From Nocardioides pini (GTDB taxonomy: Bacteria; Actinomycetota; Actinomycetes; Propionibacteriales; Nocardioidaceae), in contig NZ_JAPPUX010000001.1 in assembly GCF_026712185.1 (NCBI RefSeq), positions 992,001 through 1,056,000 of the forward strand: a stretch of 64,000 nt of DNA. Direction: 5' to 3'. Of the stretch, positions 33,778 through 42,687 are shown piece by piece. The notes below the pieces were generated by a model, which saw nothing but the letters and a program-made list of their open reading frames with translations, searched no databases and was not told where the DNA came from. The position numbers were made by a program, and so were the translations under genes. Position 1 is the stretch's first letter, and each line of letters opens with the position of its first letter.

Positions 33778-33872
33778 GTCGATCCGCCTCCTCGACACCA
33801 GCGTGCGCCGCGGGCCCGGCGGGCGTCAGGGCACGTGGTCCCGCCAGGAGGGGGCCGAGGGTCACACGTGGG

Positions 33873-34091
33873 TCAGCGCTTGCGGCCGACCAGCAGGTAG
33901 GCGAGCGGGCCGACGGGCTGCACCGACAGGGCCGGCACCCACAGCAGCTTGGGCCCGCGCACGAGCTCGGCGGGGCGCTGCTTGAGGTCCTTGGCGCACC
34001 ACGCGGTGACGACGACCTCCACGATCCCGGCCACGGCGACGATCTTCTTCTGCGTGGGCGTCATGTCGCCCCAGGACTTCTTCTGTGCCAT
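33873..34091 (-). CDS. PLDc_N domain small membrane protein
   Basis: 72 residues. One hydrophobic helix (KKIVAVAGIVEVVVTAWCAK), then RGPKLLWVPALSVQPVGPLA ending YLLVGRK, which matches the phospholipase D N-terminal (PLDc_N) motif found alone in small actinobacterial membrane proteins. It is unlikely to have lipase activity. TAGGTT lies 6 nt before the ATG and no ribosome site is visible. Confidence 0.75.
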   Translation of the reverse strand: MAQKKSWGDMTPTQKKIVAVAGIVEVVVTAWCAKDLKQRPAELVRGPKLLWVPALSVQPVGPLAYLLVGRKR

Positions 34092-34123
34092 GTCCGCAAC
34101 CTACCGGGCGGCCGCAGGCGCGC

Positions 34124-34420
34124 TCAGGCGCCGCTGAGGCCGTTGAGCAGCAGCCAGAAGACGACCACGCCGGCGAAGGCGGCCAACAGGCCCCACCACG
34201 CCCCGGTCATCGCCCGCCGCCCGGCCGGGGCGCCCTCGCGCGCCAGTCCGGGCAGCGCCACCGTGATCGCCGTACCGACCGCCGCCATGCCCACGAGCTG
34301 CACCGGGACGATCCAGTTCTCGGCGCCCTCGTCGAGGACGACCGCCGTCGCGGGCAGGCTGAGCACGCCGAGGACGAGCAGGGCGACGATCCCGACGACA
34401 CGCTGGGCTGATCGACTCAT
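34124..34420 (-). CDS. membrane protein, 98 aa, three helices
   Basis: Three hydrophobic segments (VVGIVALLVLGVLSLPATAV, QLVGMAAVGTAITVALPGLA, GLLAAFAGVVVFWLLLNGLS). TAGCGT lies 6 nt before the ATG with no ribosome site. It precedes the PLDc_N gene by 32 nt, but each carries its own -10-like element. No family recognised. Confidence 0.6.
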   Translation of the reverse strand: MSRSAQRVVGIVALLVLGVLSLPATAVVLDEGAENWIVPVQLVGMAAVGTAITVALPGLAREGAPAGRRAMTGAWWGLLAAFAGVVVFWLLLNGLSGA

Positions 34421-34511
34421 GGCGGCACGCTAGCGACCGGGGGAGCGGTGGCCCAGCGACCTTCCGCCCCACCGGGAGGTGGTCTGGACACCGCCCGACG
34501 GCCGGTGGTGC

Positions 34512-36542
34512 TCAGGCCTCCTTGGCGACCAGCGTCAGGACGTCGTACGTCGCCACCGGCTCGTCGTCCTGGTTGGTGACGAGCGCGTCCCAGCGGACCT
34601 CGCCGTAGTCGGCCGAGGAGCGTGGGGTGATCTGCTTGACCGTCAACGTCACGCGGATCGAGTCGCCGGCCTTGACGGGGGTGAGGAAGCGGAGGTGGTC
34701 GACGCCGAAGTTGGCGAGAACCGGCCCGGGGGCGGGGTCGACGAAGAGCCCGGCCGCCATCGACACGATGAGGTAGCCGTGCGCGACGATGCCGCCGAAG
34801 AGCGGGTTCTGCGCGGCCGCCTCGGGGTCGGTGTGGGCGTAGAAGGTGTCGCCCGTGAACTCCGAGAAGTGGTCGATGTCCGCGCGCGAGATCACCCGCG
34901 GCTCGGACGCGATGGTGTCGCCGACCTGCAGCGTGGCGAGCGAGTGGCGGAAGGGGTGCTCGGGCGTCTCCGTGCGCCGCGAGCCGCGGGTCCACCGGCC
35001 GGTGATCGCGGTGAGCATGTCGGGGGAGGCCTGGATCGCGGAGCGCTGCATGTGGTGGAGCACGCCGCGCACGCCGCCGAGCTCCTCGCCGCCGCCGGCG
35101 CGGCCCGGGCCGCCGTGGACGAGCATCGGCAGGGGGGAGCCGTGGCCGGTGTTCTCCGGGGCGTCGTCACGGTCGAGGACGAGGATGCGGCCGTGCCACG
35201 GCGCGAGGCCGAGCACGAGGGTGCGGGCGACGTCGGGGTCGTGGGTGATGACCGAGCCGGCCAGCGAGCCCTTGCCGCGCGCGGCCAGGGTGACGGCCTC
35301 GTCGAGGGAGTCGTACGACATCACCGTCGACACCGGGCCGAAGGCCTCGACGTCGTGCGGCTCGACGGCTCCCGGGCGGGCCCTGAGCAGGACCGGCGCC
35401 ATGAACGCGCCCCGCTCGCCGTCGCCCGCGAAGCCGGTCGTGGCGGTGGGGTCGCCGAGGACGACGTCCGCCGAGGAGCGCAGGGCCTCGACGGCCTTGC
35501 GGACCTCGTCGCGCTGGCCGAGCGAGGCCAGGGGCCCCATCCGCACGGACTCGTCGTCCGGGTTGCCGACCGTGATGGTGGACAGCCGGGCGGCGATCGC
35601 GTCGGTCATCTCGTCGGCCACCGCCGACGGCACGATGACGCGGCGGATGGCGGTGCACTTCTGGCCGGCCTTGGCGGTCATCTCGGTGACGACGCCCTTC
35701 ACGAACAGGTCCCACTCCGGGTCGCCGGGGGCGACGTCGGGCCCGAGCACGGAGCAGTTGAGCGAGTCGGCCTCGACCTGCAGCTGCACGCCGCCGTGCA
35801 GCACCGACGGGTGCTGCCGCAGGATGCCGGCGGTGTGCGCCGAGCCGGTGAAGGCCACCGAGTCCTGGACGCCGAGGTGGTCGAGCAGGTCGCCGGCCGA
35901 GCCGGCGAGCAGCTGGAGCGAGCCCTCGGGGAGGATCCCCGACTCGACGATGCGCCGCACCACGAGCTCGGTGAGGTAGGCCGTCTGGCTGGCGGGCTTC
36001 ACGATGGTCGGGAGGCCCGCGATGAAGGCCGGCGCGAGCTTCTCGAGCATCCCCCAGACCGGGAAGTTGAAGGCGTTGATCTGCACGGCGACGCCGGGTC
36101 GCGAGGTGTAGACGTGCTGGCCGAGGAACACGCCGGTGCGGCCGAGCTGCTCGAGGTCGCCGTCGCAGACCACGTGGGCGTTCGGCAGCTCGCGACGGCC
36201 CTTGGAGGAGTAGCTGAACACCGTGCCGAACCCGCCGTCGATGTCGATCATCGAATCGCGCCGGGTCGCGCCGGTGGCGAGCGAGAGGTCGTAGAGCTCG
36301 TCCTTCAGCCCGGTGAGGTGGGTGGCCAGCTCCTTGAGGAGCAGCGCGCGCTCGTGGAAGGTCAGCTCGCGGATCGCGGGCCCCCCGACCGTCCGCGCGT
36401 GGTGGGTCATCGCGCCGAGGTCGAGGCCGGCGCTGGAGATCCGCGCGACCTCCTCGCCGGTGGCCGCGTCCAGGAGCGGGTGGCCCTCGGCGGAGGCGGC
36501 GTACCACCGTCCGGCGGCGTAGCTCTCGAGCAGTCGGGTCAC
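34512..36542 (-). CDS. paaZ: phenylacetate degradation bifunctional protein PaaZ
   Basis: 676 residues, close to the usual 681. N-terminal aldehyde dehydrogenase domain (about 1-525): [14 protein letters not shown] with the catalytic Glu and [14 protein letters not shown] with the catalytic Cys. C-terminal MaoC-like (R)-hydratase domain (about 535-676): [20 protein letters not shown] and [20 protein letters not shown]. PaaZ hydrolyses the oxepin-CoA ring and oxidises the aldehyde. GTG 36542 is chosen (GGGAG upstream). It is divergent from paaA with a TetR-type operator between. Confidence 0.95.
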   Translation of the reverse strand: MTRLLESYAAGRWYAASAEGHPLLDAATGEEVARISSAGLDLGAMTHHARTVGGPAIRELTFHERALLLKELATHLTGLKDELYDLSLATGATRRDSMIDIDGGFGTVFSYSSKGRRELPNAHVVCDGDLEQLGRTGVFLGQHVYTSRPGVAVQINAFNFPVWGMLEKLAPAFIAGLPTIVKPASQTAYLTELVVRRIVESGILPEGSLQLLAGSAGDLLDHLGVQDSVAFTGSAHTAGILRQHPSVLHGGVQLQVEADSLNCSVLGPDVAPGDPEWDLFVKGVVTEMTAKAGQKCTAIRRVIVPSAVADEMTDAIAARLSTITVGNPDDESVRMGPLASLGQRDEVRKAVEALRSSADVVLGDPTATTGFAGDGERGAFMAPVLLRARPGAVEPHDVEAFGPVSTVMSYDSLDEAVTLAARGKGSLAGSVITHDPDVARTLVLGLAPWHGRILVLDRDDAPENTGHGSPLPMLVHGGPGRAGGGEELGGVRGVLHHMQRSAIQASPDMLTAITGRWTRGSRRTETPEHPFRHSLATLQVGDTIASEPRVISRADIDHFSEFTGDTFYAHTDPEAAAQNPLFGGIVAHGYLIVSMAAGLFVDPAPGPVLANFGVDHLRFLTPVKAGDSIRVTLTVKQITPRSSADYGEVRWDALVTNQDDEPVATYDVLTLVAKEA

Positions 36543-36625
36543 GGGGGTCTCCCTCGGATCGGGGTGCGGTTCGTCGGCGCGGTCGGTGTTTGCGCGCCGG
36601 AGTGACTGGTGACACACTAATAGCA

Positions 36626-36637
36626 GACCGATCGGTC
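36626..36637. promoter_or_regulatory. palindrome between paaZ and paaA, probable TetR operator
   Basis: GACCGATCGGTC is a perfect 12-bp palindrome in the 143-nt divergent region. TetR regulators of paa genes in actinobacteria use ACCGA/TCGGT-rich dyads. The TetR gene at 42044-42640 in this cluster is the likely binder. The site lies where it could block both promoters. Confidence 0.6.
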
Positions 36638-36685
36638 AGTAAATGTGGACGCAGCCCCACGTCGGCCCCCTGTGTCGGAGGACGG

Positions 36686-37633
36686 ATGACACTCACCGAG
36701 ACGCCCCCGGACCGCGAGCTCGAAGCGGGTTTCGAGGCGACGATCGCGCGCAACGACCGGATCGAGCCGCGCGACTGGATGCCCGAGGGCTACCGCCGGA
36801 CGCTCGTGCGCCAGATCGCCCAGCACGCCCACAGCGAGATCATCGGAATGCAGCCCGAGGGCAGCTGGATCACGCGTGCGCCCAGCCTGCGGCGCAAGGC
36901 CATCCTCCTCGCCAAGGTGCAGGACGAGGCCGGCCACGGGCTGTACCTCTACTCCGCGGCCGAGACGCTCGGCGTCTCCCGGCTCGAGCTCACCGAGCTG
37001 CTGATCGCGGGCAAGCAGAAGTACTCCTCGATCTTCAACTACCCGACGCTGTCCTACGCCGACGTCGGCACGATCGGCTGGCTGGTCGACGGCGCCGCCA
37101 TCTGCAACCAGGTGCCGCTGTGCCGCACCTCCTACGGGCCCTACGGCCGCGCGATGATCCGCGTCTGCAAGGAGGAGTCCTTCCACCAGCGCCAGGGCTA
37201 CGAGCTGCTCGCGACGATGATGCGCGGCACCGACGAGCAGCGGGCGATGGTGCAGGAGTCGGTCGACCGGTTCTGGTGGCCGGCGCTGATGATGTTCGGC
37301 CCGCCCGACGACGCCTCGCCCAACACCGCCCAGTCGATGGCGTGGGGGATCAAGCGCCACACCAACGACGAGCTGCGGCAGAAGTTCGTCGACATGTCCG
37401 TCCCGCAGGCCGAGGCGCTCGGCGTCACCCTCCCCGACCCCGAGCTGCGCTGGAACGAGGAGCGCGGCCACCACGACTTCGGCCAGCCCGACTGGGAGGA
37501 GTTCATGGAGGGCGTGAAGGGCAACGGTCCCTGCAACGCCCAGCGCATGGCCCACCGCCGGCGCGCCCACGAGGACGGTGCCTGGGTCCGCGAGGCCGCC
37601 ACGGCCTACGCCAGGAAACAGGTGTCGGCATGA
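36686..37633 (+). CDS. paaA: 1,2-phenylacetyl-CoA epoxidase, catalytic subunit PaaA
   Basis: 315 residues. Ferritin-like di-iron oxygenase: [40 protein letters not shown] (ExxH), and [20 protein letters not shown] (second ExxH) form the di-iron site. Together with PaaB, C and E it epoxidises phenylacetyl-CoA. ATG 36686 has GGAGG upstream. It overlaps paaB by 4 nt (ATGA). Confidence 0.96.
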   Translation: MTLTETPPDRELEAGFEATIARNDRIEPRDWMPEGYRRTLVRQIAQHAHSEIIGMQPEGSWITRAPSLRRKAILLAKVQDEAGHGLYLYSAAETLGVSRLELTELLIAGKQKYSSIFNYPTLSYADVGTIGWLVDGAAICNQVPLCRTSYGPYGRAMIRVCKEESFHQRQGYELLATMMRGTDEQRAMVQESVDRFWWPALMMFGPPDDASPNTAQSMAWGIKRHTNDELRQKFVDMSVPQAEALGVTLPDPELRWNEERGHHDFGQPDWEEFMEGVKGNGPCNAQRMAHRRRAHEDGAWVREAATAYARKQVSA

Positions 37634-37992
37634 GCGAGCTCAGCGCGGAGGGCGGACACGGCGCCGTCCCCCTGAAGGACGTGCCGACGGGCCAGGGCGT
37701 CACGCCGCCCGAGCCCGAGTGGCCGCTCTACGAGGTCTTCGTCCGCGGCAAGCGGGGCCTCAACCACGTGCACGTCGGGTCGCTGCACGCGGCCGACGAC
37801 CGGATGGCCCTGCTCCACGCCCGCGACGTCTACACGCGTCGCAACGAGGGCGTGAGCATCTGGGTGGTGCGTGCCGACGCGATCACCGCCTCGAGCCCCG
37901 ACGAGAAGGACCCGATGTTCGCCCCGAGCGGCGACAAGGTCTACCGCCACCCGACCTTCTACGACATCTCCGACAACGTCCCCCACATGTGA
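37630..37992 (+). CDS. paaB: 1,2-phenylacetyl-CoA epoxidase subunit PaaB
   Basis: 120 residues. [40 protein letters not shown] and [19 protein letters not shown] match PaaB, which assembles the PaaAC complex. The start overlaps the paaA stop. It has a longer N-terminal extension (about 30 residues) than the E. coli protein. Confidence 0.95.
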   Translation: MSELSAEGGHGAVPLKDVPTGQGVTPPEPEWPLYEVFVRGKRGLNHVHVGSLHAADDRMALLHARDVYTRRNEGVSIWVVRADAITASSPDEKDPMFAPSGDKVYRHPTFYDISDNVPHM

Positions 37993-38066
37993 CCCCACCC
38001 CACGACGTTCTCCGTCGCCCGCAGCGCTCCTCCAGGACGACGCCGCGGGGACCCCGAGAGGCTCCG

Positions 38067-39005
38067 ATGGACTCCCAGATCGACATTCCCGCAGAGGACG
38101 AGCACGACAGCGCCTACGCCGGCCTGCTCGTCAACGACGCCCACTGGGCCTTCGGCACCGACTTCGAGGACCCGCTCGCCGGGGTCGACACGACCATCCC
38201 CGACGGCGTCGACGCGCCCACCCTGGCGGCGTACGCCCTCATGCTGGGCGACGACGCGCTCGTGATGTCCCACCGCGTCTCGGAGTGGACGAGCAACGCG
38301 CCCGACCTCGAGGACGACATCGCGCTGTCCAACATCGCGCTCGACCTGCTCGGCCAGTCCCGGCTGCTGCTCGCCCGCGCCGCCAAGGCGGACGGGTCGG
38401 TCGTGCCGGCGCTGCCGGAGGGCTCGCCGGCGCCGCCGGAGGACGCGCTCGCGTTCTTCCGCGAGGCCCACCAGCTCCGCAACGTCCGGCTCGCCGAGCT
38501 GGTCAACGGCGACTTCGCCGAGGCGGTCGTGCGGGTGCTGCTGTTCTCGGTCTGGCGGCTCGCGACCTTCGAGCGCCTGCGCGACAGCCGCGACCACGTC
38601 CTCGCCGCCGTCGCCGCCAAGGGCGTCAAGGAGCTGGCCTACCACCGCGACTACTCGGCCCGGTGGTTCGTCACCCTGGCCCAGGGCACCGACGAGTCCC
38701 GTCGCCGGCTGCTCGCCGCGCTCGAGGAGCTGTGGCCGCTGTGGCCCGAGCTGTTCGACACCCACGCCGTCGAGGCGGCCGCCGCCGCGTCGGGTGTCGG
38801 GGTCGACCCGGCCGAGGTCCGCGCGGCCGCGGAGGGCGTCCTCGACCAGGTCCTCGACGCCGCCGACGTGCCGCGTCCGGAGGCGCGGCGCCGCGCCGGC
38901 GTGCTGGGCCGCACCGGTCGCGACGGGATGCACGGCGAGCCGCTGAGCCGGATGCTCGCCGAGATGCAGTCCGTGGCCCGCGCCCACCCGATGGGCCAGT
39001 GGTGA
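38067..39005 (+). CDS. paaC: 1,2-phenylacetyl-CoA epoxidase, structural subunit PaaC
   Basis: 312 residues. Ferritin-like partner of PaaA: DDALVMSHRVSEWTSNAPDL, DLLGQSRLLLARAAKADGS, FREAHQLRNVRLAELVNGDF and KELAYHRDYSARWFVTLAQG. It has an acidic N-terminal tail. Separated from paaB by 74 nt without a clear promoter. Its end is followed by a REP-like repeat before paaD. Confidence 0.94.
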   Translation: MDSQIDIPAEDEHDSAYAGLLVNDAHWAFGTDFEDPLAGVDTTIPDGVDAPTLAAYALMLGDDALVMSHRVSEWTSNAPDLEDDIALSNIALDLLGQSRLLLARAAKADGSVVPALPEGSPAPPEDALAFFREAHQLRNVRLAELVNGDFAEAVVRVLLFSVWRLATFERLRDSRDHVLAAVAAKGVKELAYHRDYSARWFVTLAQGTDESRRRLLAALEELWPLWPELFDTHAVEAAAAASGVGVDPAEVRAAAEGVLDQVLDAADVPRPEARRRAGVLGRTGRDGMHGEPLSRMLAEMQSVARAHPMGQW

Positions 39006-39010
39006 GTGGG

Positions 39011-39559
39011 ATGAAGCTCGATACGCCCACTCGTTCCTCGCGCGCTGCTCGATCACCGAGGCGGCAGCTGCATCGAGCCCGGACGGTCGCCGAGCGGGTC
39101 ACCGACCCCGAGCTCCCCATGCTGACCCTGGCCGACCTGGGCGTGCTGCGCGACGTCGACGTGGTCGGCGACTCCCACGTGGTCGTCGACATCACCCCGA
39201 CCTACTCCGGCTGCCCGGCCATGGCCGCGATGCGCGACGACCTCGTCCGCGAGCTGCAGGGTGCGGGCTTCGACCGGGTCGAGGTGCGCGTCAGCCTCGA
39301 CCCGGCATGGACGACCGACTGGATCACCCCGGAGGGCCGCGCCGCGCTCGCCGCGGCCGGCATCGCCCCGCCCGGCCCGGCGCCGTCGACGTCCGGCCCG
39401 ATCCCGCTGACCCTGCTGCCGACCGCACGCCAGGTGCGCTGCCCCCAGTGCGACTCGCCCGCGACCGAGCTGGTCTCGGAGTTCGGCTCGACGGCCTGCA
39501 AGGCGCAGTACCGCTGCACCTCCTGCCTCGAGCCCTTCGACCACGTGAAGGAGATCTGA
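39011..39559 (+). CDS. paaD: PaaD, iron-sulfur carboxylate/assembly protein (PaaJ/DUF59 type)
   Basis: 182 residues. After an atypical Arg/Ser/Ala-rich start (about residues 1-20) the normal protein begins: AERVTDPELPMLTLADLGVL, DITPTYSGCPAMAAMRDDLV, LDPAWTTDWITPEGRAALAA, and the C-terminal Cys motif CPQCDSPATELVSEFGSTAC followed by YRCTSCLEPF. PaaD likely matures Fe-S clusters for the PaaE reductase or epoxidase. ATG 39011 lies 5 nt after the paaC stop; GTG 39002 overlaps it. The first residues are encoded by the REP-like repeat. Confidence 0.92.
   Translation: MKLDTPTRSSRAARSPRRQLHRARTVAERVTDPELPMLTLADLGVLRDVDVVGDSHVVVDITPTYSGCPAMAAMRDDLVRELQGAGFDRVEVRVSLDPAWTTDWITPEGRAALAAAGIAPPGPAPSTSGPIPLTLLPTARQVRCPQCDSPATELVSEFGSTACKAQYRCTSCLEPFDHVKEI
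39016..39060. repeat. REP-like repeat at the start of paaD
   Basis: The run from CTCGATACGCCCACTCG to GCTCGATCACCGAG (positions 39017-39060) matches, from memory, a short extragenic palindromic repeat widespread in Nocardioides-type and other actinobacterial genomes, usually read as CGGTGATCGAGCAGCGCGCG on the other strand. The CTCG and CGAG ends are complementary. It lies just inside the coding frame of paaD. Confidence 0.55.
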
Positions 39560-39561
39560 GC

Positions 39562-40629
39562 GTGGCACCCAGCCCGACCCCGACCTTCCACCGGCTGACG
39601 GTGCGCGACGTCGAGCCCCTGACCGACGACTCCGCCGCGGTCACCTTCGACGTGCCCGACGACCTGCGCGAGCTGTTCGCCTTCGAGCCGGGGGAGTCGC
39701 TGACCCTGCGCCGCGTCGTCGACGGCGTCGAGCACCGCCGGTCCTACTCCATCTGCGCGCCGGCGGGCGGCGCGCCGCGCATCGGCGTGCGGGAGGTCCC
39801 CGGCGGGATGTTCTCCTCGTGGCTCATCCGCGAGGTCGCCCCGGGCGAGCCCGTCGAGGTGGCCCCACCCGCCGGCAGCTTCCGCGCCGACCCGGCGAGC
39901 CCGGGACGCCACCTGTGCATCGCCGCCGGCTCCGGGATCACGCCGATGATCTCGATCGCCGCCTCCGTGCTGGCCAACCCCGCCAGCACCGTCACCATGC
40001 TCTACGGCAACCGCGAGACCACCTCGGTGATGTTCGCCGAGGAGCTCAGCGACCTCAAGAACCTCCACGGGCCGCGCTTCGACCTCGTCCACGTGCTGTC
40101 CCGCGAGCCCCGCGACGTCGAGCTGTTCTCCGGGCGTCTCGACGCCGGCCGCCTCCGGCGGCTGCTGCCGCTGAAGGTGCACCTGCCCTCCCTCGACCAC
40201 GTCTGGCTCTGCGGGCCCCACGGCCTCATCGAGGACGCCCGCACCGTCCTCGCCGAGCTCGGTGTGCCGAGGGAGAAGGTGCACTTCGAGCTGTTCTACG
40301 TCGACGAGCCGCCGCCGGAGCTGCACCACCCCGACCGGGTGGTCGAGGGCGTGACCAGCGACGTGACCGTCGTGCTCGACGGGCGTACGACGACCACGCC
40401 GATGCCGCGCGACGCGACGGTGCTCGACTCGGCGCAGGCCGTCCGCAGCGACCTGCCGTTCGCCTGCAAGGGCGGCGTCTGCGGCACCTGCCGGGCGAAG
40501 GTCGTCGACGGCGAGGTCGAGATGGTGCGCAACTACGCCCTCGAGCCCGAGGAGGTCGAGCAGCAGTTCGTGCTCACCTGCCAGACCTTCCCCGTCAGCG
40601 ACGCCGTGACCGTGGACTTCGATGCCTGA
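39562..40629 (+). CDS. paaE: 1,2-phenylacetyl-CoA epoxidase reductase PaaE
   Basis: 355 residues. Flavin domain (HRRSYSICAPAGGAPRIGVR, FAD site), NADPH domain (IAAGSGITPMISIAASVLAN, HVWLCGPHGLIEDARTVLAE) and C-terminal plant-type [2Fe-2S] ferredoxin domain (PFACKGGVCGTCRAKVVDGE, later VLTCQTFP). Transfers electrons from NADPH to PaaA. GTG 39562 has AAGGAG 8 nt upstream, located in the end of paaD. Overlaps paaI by 8 nt. Confidence 0.95.
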   Translation: MAPSPTPTFHRLTVRDVEPLTDDSAAVTFDVPDDLRELFAFEPGESLTLRRVVDGVEHRRSYSICAPAGGAPRIGVREVPGGMFSSWLIREVAPGEPVEVAPPAGSFRADPASPGRHLCIAAGSGITPMISIAASVLANPASTVTMLYGNRETTSVMFAEELSDLKNLHGPRFDLVHVLSREPRDVELFSGRLDAGRLRRLLPLKVHLPSLDHVWLCGPHGLIEDARTVLAELGVPREKVHFELFYVDEPPPELHHPDRVVEGVTSDVTVVLDGRTTTTPMPRDATVLDSAQAVRSDLPFACKGGVCGTCRAKVVDGEVEMVRNYALEPEEVEQQFVLTCQTFPVSDAVTVDFDA

Positions 40630-41044
40630 GGCTGCACCGCCCGGCGCGTCCGCGGAGCAGGCCCGCGCCATGTGGGCCGCCGACGCCGCCAGCGCCGCGC
40701 TCGGCATGCGCCTCGTCGACCTGGGCGAGGGCGAGGCGCGCGTGTCGATGGTCGTGCGACCCGACATGGTCAACGGGCACGACCTCTGCCACGGCGGACT
40801 CGTCGCGAGCCTCGCCGACTCGGCGTTCGCGCTCGCCTGCAACTCCCGCGGACCCGTCACCGTCGCCGCCGGCTTCGAGATCGACTTCCTCGAGCCCGCC
40901 CGGCTCGGGCAGGTGCTCGACGCCCACGCGCGCGAGGTGGCGCTGCGCGGCCGCAGCGGGCTGTACGACGTCACCGTGCGGGTCGGCGAGACGGTCATCG
41001 CCGAGTTCCGGGGGAGGAGCCGGTCGCTGGGCCGGCGCGACTGA
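40622..41044 (+). CDS. paaI: hotdog thioesterase PaaI
   Basis: 140 residues. GMRLVDLGEGEARVSMVVRP, MVNGHDLCHGGLVASLADSA with the conserved N..G..HGG..ASLAD, and GFEIDFLEPARLGQVLDAHA match PaaI. It hydrolyses stalled or hydroxylated phenylacetyl-CoA intermediates to free CoA. ATG 40622 overlaps the paaE stop, so translation is coupled. Confidence 0.94.
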   Translation: MPEAAPPGASAEQARAMWAADAASAALGMRLVDLGEGEARVSMVVRPDMVNGHDLCHGGLVASLADSAFALACNSRGPVTVAAGFEIDFLEPARLGQVLDAHAREVALRGRSGLYDVTVRVGETVIAEFRGRSRSLGRRD

Positions 41045-41125
41045 CGGACAGAGTTCCGCCGGCCCTTCCCGGACTCCTCCGACATGCCTACCGTGGGACG
41101 GGTCGCGCGTGTCGGGAGGTCGGTC

Positions 41126-42031
41126 GTGAAGGTCTCGAGGTTGCTGTCATCGGTGCTGGCGCTCGCCCTGGCGCCGGCGCTGGTCCCGCCGTCGGCCGGG
41201 AGTGCCACGGCGCCGGCCACCTCGGCCGCGCCGCCGACACCTGTCCTGGTCGCCGTGCGCGCCGCCCACCGCGACGGTCTCGACCGCGTCGTCTTCGAGT
41301 TCCGCGGTGGTCTGCCCGCAACGCGGCAGGTCGACTACGTCGACCGGCTGTTCGCGGACGGGTCCGGTCGCCGCGTCCGCGTCGCCGGCCAGGCGCTCCT
41401 GCGGGTGCGCTTCGAGCGCGCCCAGGCGCACACCGACGACGGGTCGCCGACCGCGGCGCCGCGCCGGGTCGCGTACGCCCTGCCCAACGTGATGACCGCC
41501 GTCCGGGCGGGCGACTTCGAGGCGGTGACGACGTACGGGCTCGGGCTGGCGAGGCGGACGCCCGTCCGGGTCACGACGCTGCAGGCGCCTCCGCGCGTGG
41601 TCGTCGAGGTCGGCGCCGGGTTCACCACCGTGCAGCGCAAGGTGTGGTTCCTCGACCGCGACCGGTTCGTCGACAACCGCGAGCCGTTCTTCGTCCCCGT
41701 GCGGCGGCCGGTCGCCCCCGGCGCGCCCGCGACCGGGCTGATGGACCGTCTCTTCGCCGGTCCGCTGCCGGGGGAGCGGGCGCGCGGGCTTCGCCTGCTG
41801 CGATCCGGCGCCACCGGCTACGACGACCTCACGGTCGCCGGCGGCGTCGCCGACCTGCGGCTCACCGGCCGCTGCCGCAGCGGCGGTGCCACCGTGAGCA
41901 TCGCGGGCGAGGTGCTGCCGACGCTCAAGCAGCTGCCGACCATCGACCGCGTCGTGCTGCGCGACGCGACCGGGAGCACCCTCGACCCCGACGGGTCGGG
42001 CGACTCCACCCCGGCGTGCCTGGAGCCCTGA
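41126..42031 (+). CDS. secreted AMIN-like / GerMN-like protein
   Basis: 301 residues. GTG 41126 is chosen because GGGAGG lies 6 nt upstream and the product then starts with a standard signal peptide (VSRLLSSVLALALAPALVPP). Residues about 35-160 (RAAHRDGLDRVVFEFRGGLP, PPRVVVEVGAGF) are AMIN-like. The C-terminal half (SGATGYDDLTVAGGVADLRL, GEVLPTLKQLPTIDRVVLRD) resembles the GerMN domain of spore-germination/lipoprotein-type proteins. It sits between paaI and the regulator and is probably unrelated to phenylacetate; likely cell-wall associated. Confidence 0.7.
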   Translation: MKVSRLLSSVLALALAPALVPPSAGSATAPATSAAPPTPVLVAVRAAHRDGLDRVVFEFRGGLPATRQVDYVDRLFADGSGRRVRVAGQALLRVRFERAQAHTDDGSPTAAPRRVAYALPNVMTAVRAGDFEAVTTYGLGLARRTPVRVTTLQAPPRVVVEVGAGFTTVQRKVWFLDRDRFVDNREPFFVPVRRPVAPGAPATGLMDRLFAGPLPGERARGLRLLRSGATGYDDLTVAGGVADLRLTGRCRSGGATVSIAGEVLPTLKQLPTIDRVVLRDATGSTLDPDGSGDSTPACLEP

Positions 42032-42043
42032 GCCGCCACGACC

Positions 42044-42640
42044 TCAGGCGCGGTGCCGCACCAGGCCGTCGAAGGCGAGCGTGGTCACCGAGTCGGCGAG
42101 CGCGTCGCGGTCGCTGCCGACGCGGAGCCACTCGGTCATGGAGTTCACCATCCCGAAGAGCAGCCGGCTGACGAGCAGCGGGTCGACGTCGGCGCGGATG
42201 GCGCCGGTGTCGGCGGCCTCGCGCACCATCTCGGCCAGCCGGTGGTCGATGTCACGGCGACGCGCGAGGGCGTTCTGCTCGGCCGGGGTGTTGCCCCGCA
42301 CCCGCAGCAGCAGGGTGACGGCCGGCAGGTGGTCGGCCAGCACCACCACGCTGGAGCGGAGGGCGGCGCGCAGCCGCTCCTCGGGCGTGAGCGACCGGTC
42401 CGCCTGCACGGTGTCGAGCGCGGTCGTGAGCTCGTCGAGCGCCTCGTCGAGCGCCCGCTCGAGCAGGTGCTCCTTGCTCGGGACGTGGTGGTAGATCGCC
42501 GACTTCGTGAGGCCCAGCTCACGAGCCAGGTCCCCCATGCTCGTGGCGTCGTAGCCTTGCCGGTTGAAGAGCTCGATCGCGACGCGCAGGACGGTCTGCT
42601 GGTCGTGGCCGGGGCGGCCCCGACGTGCGGGCTCTGACAT
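42044..42640 (-). CDS. paaR: TetR family regulator, probable PaaR
   Basis: 198 residues. N-terminal helix-turn-helix (IELFNRQGYDATSMGDLARE, LGLTKSAIYHHVPSKEHLLE), then a TetR ligand domain (PAVTLLLRVRGNTPAEQNAL). Located between paaI/paaK of the phenylacetate cluster, it is probably the phenylacetyl-CoA-responsive repressor. Upstream GAACGTTC (42645-42652) is a perfect 8-bp palindrome. Divergent from paaK by 47 nt. Confidence 0.78.
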   Translation of the reverse strand: MSEPARRGRPGHDQQTVLRVAIELFNRQGYDATSMGDLARELGLTKSAIYHHVPSKEHLLERALDEALDELTTALDTVQADRSLTPEERLRAALRSSVVVLADHLPAVTLLLRVRGNTPAEQNALARRRDIDHRLAEMVREAADTGAIRADVDPLLVSRLLFGMVNSMTEWLRVGSDRDALADSVTTLAFDGLVRHRA

Positions 42641-42687
42641 GGATGAACGTTCTCACGACCCACCACGCGCGAGCGGAGGACCACACC

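Noticed and set aside
34479..36605. 708-aa plus-strand frame antisense to paaZ
   Set aside because: No domain, repetitive Val/Arg/Gly composition; paaZ explains the DNA.
42645..42652. GAACGTTC as a second copy of the paaZ/paaA operator
   Set aside because: It shares only the symmetric GA..TC frame with GACCGATCGGTC; similarity is too weak to call them the same site.
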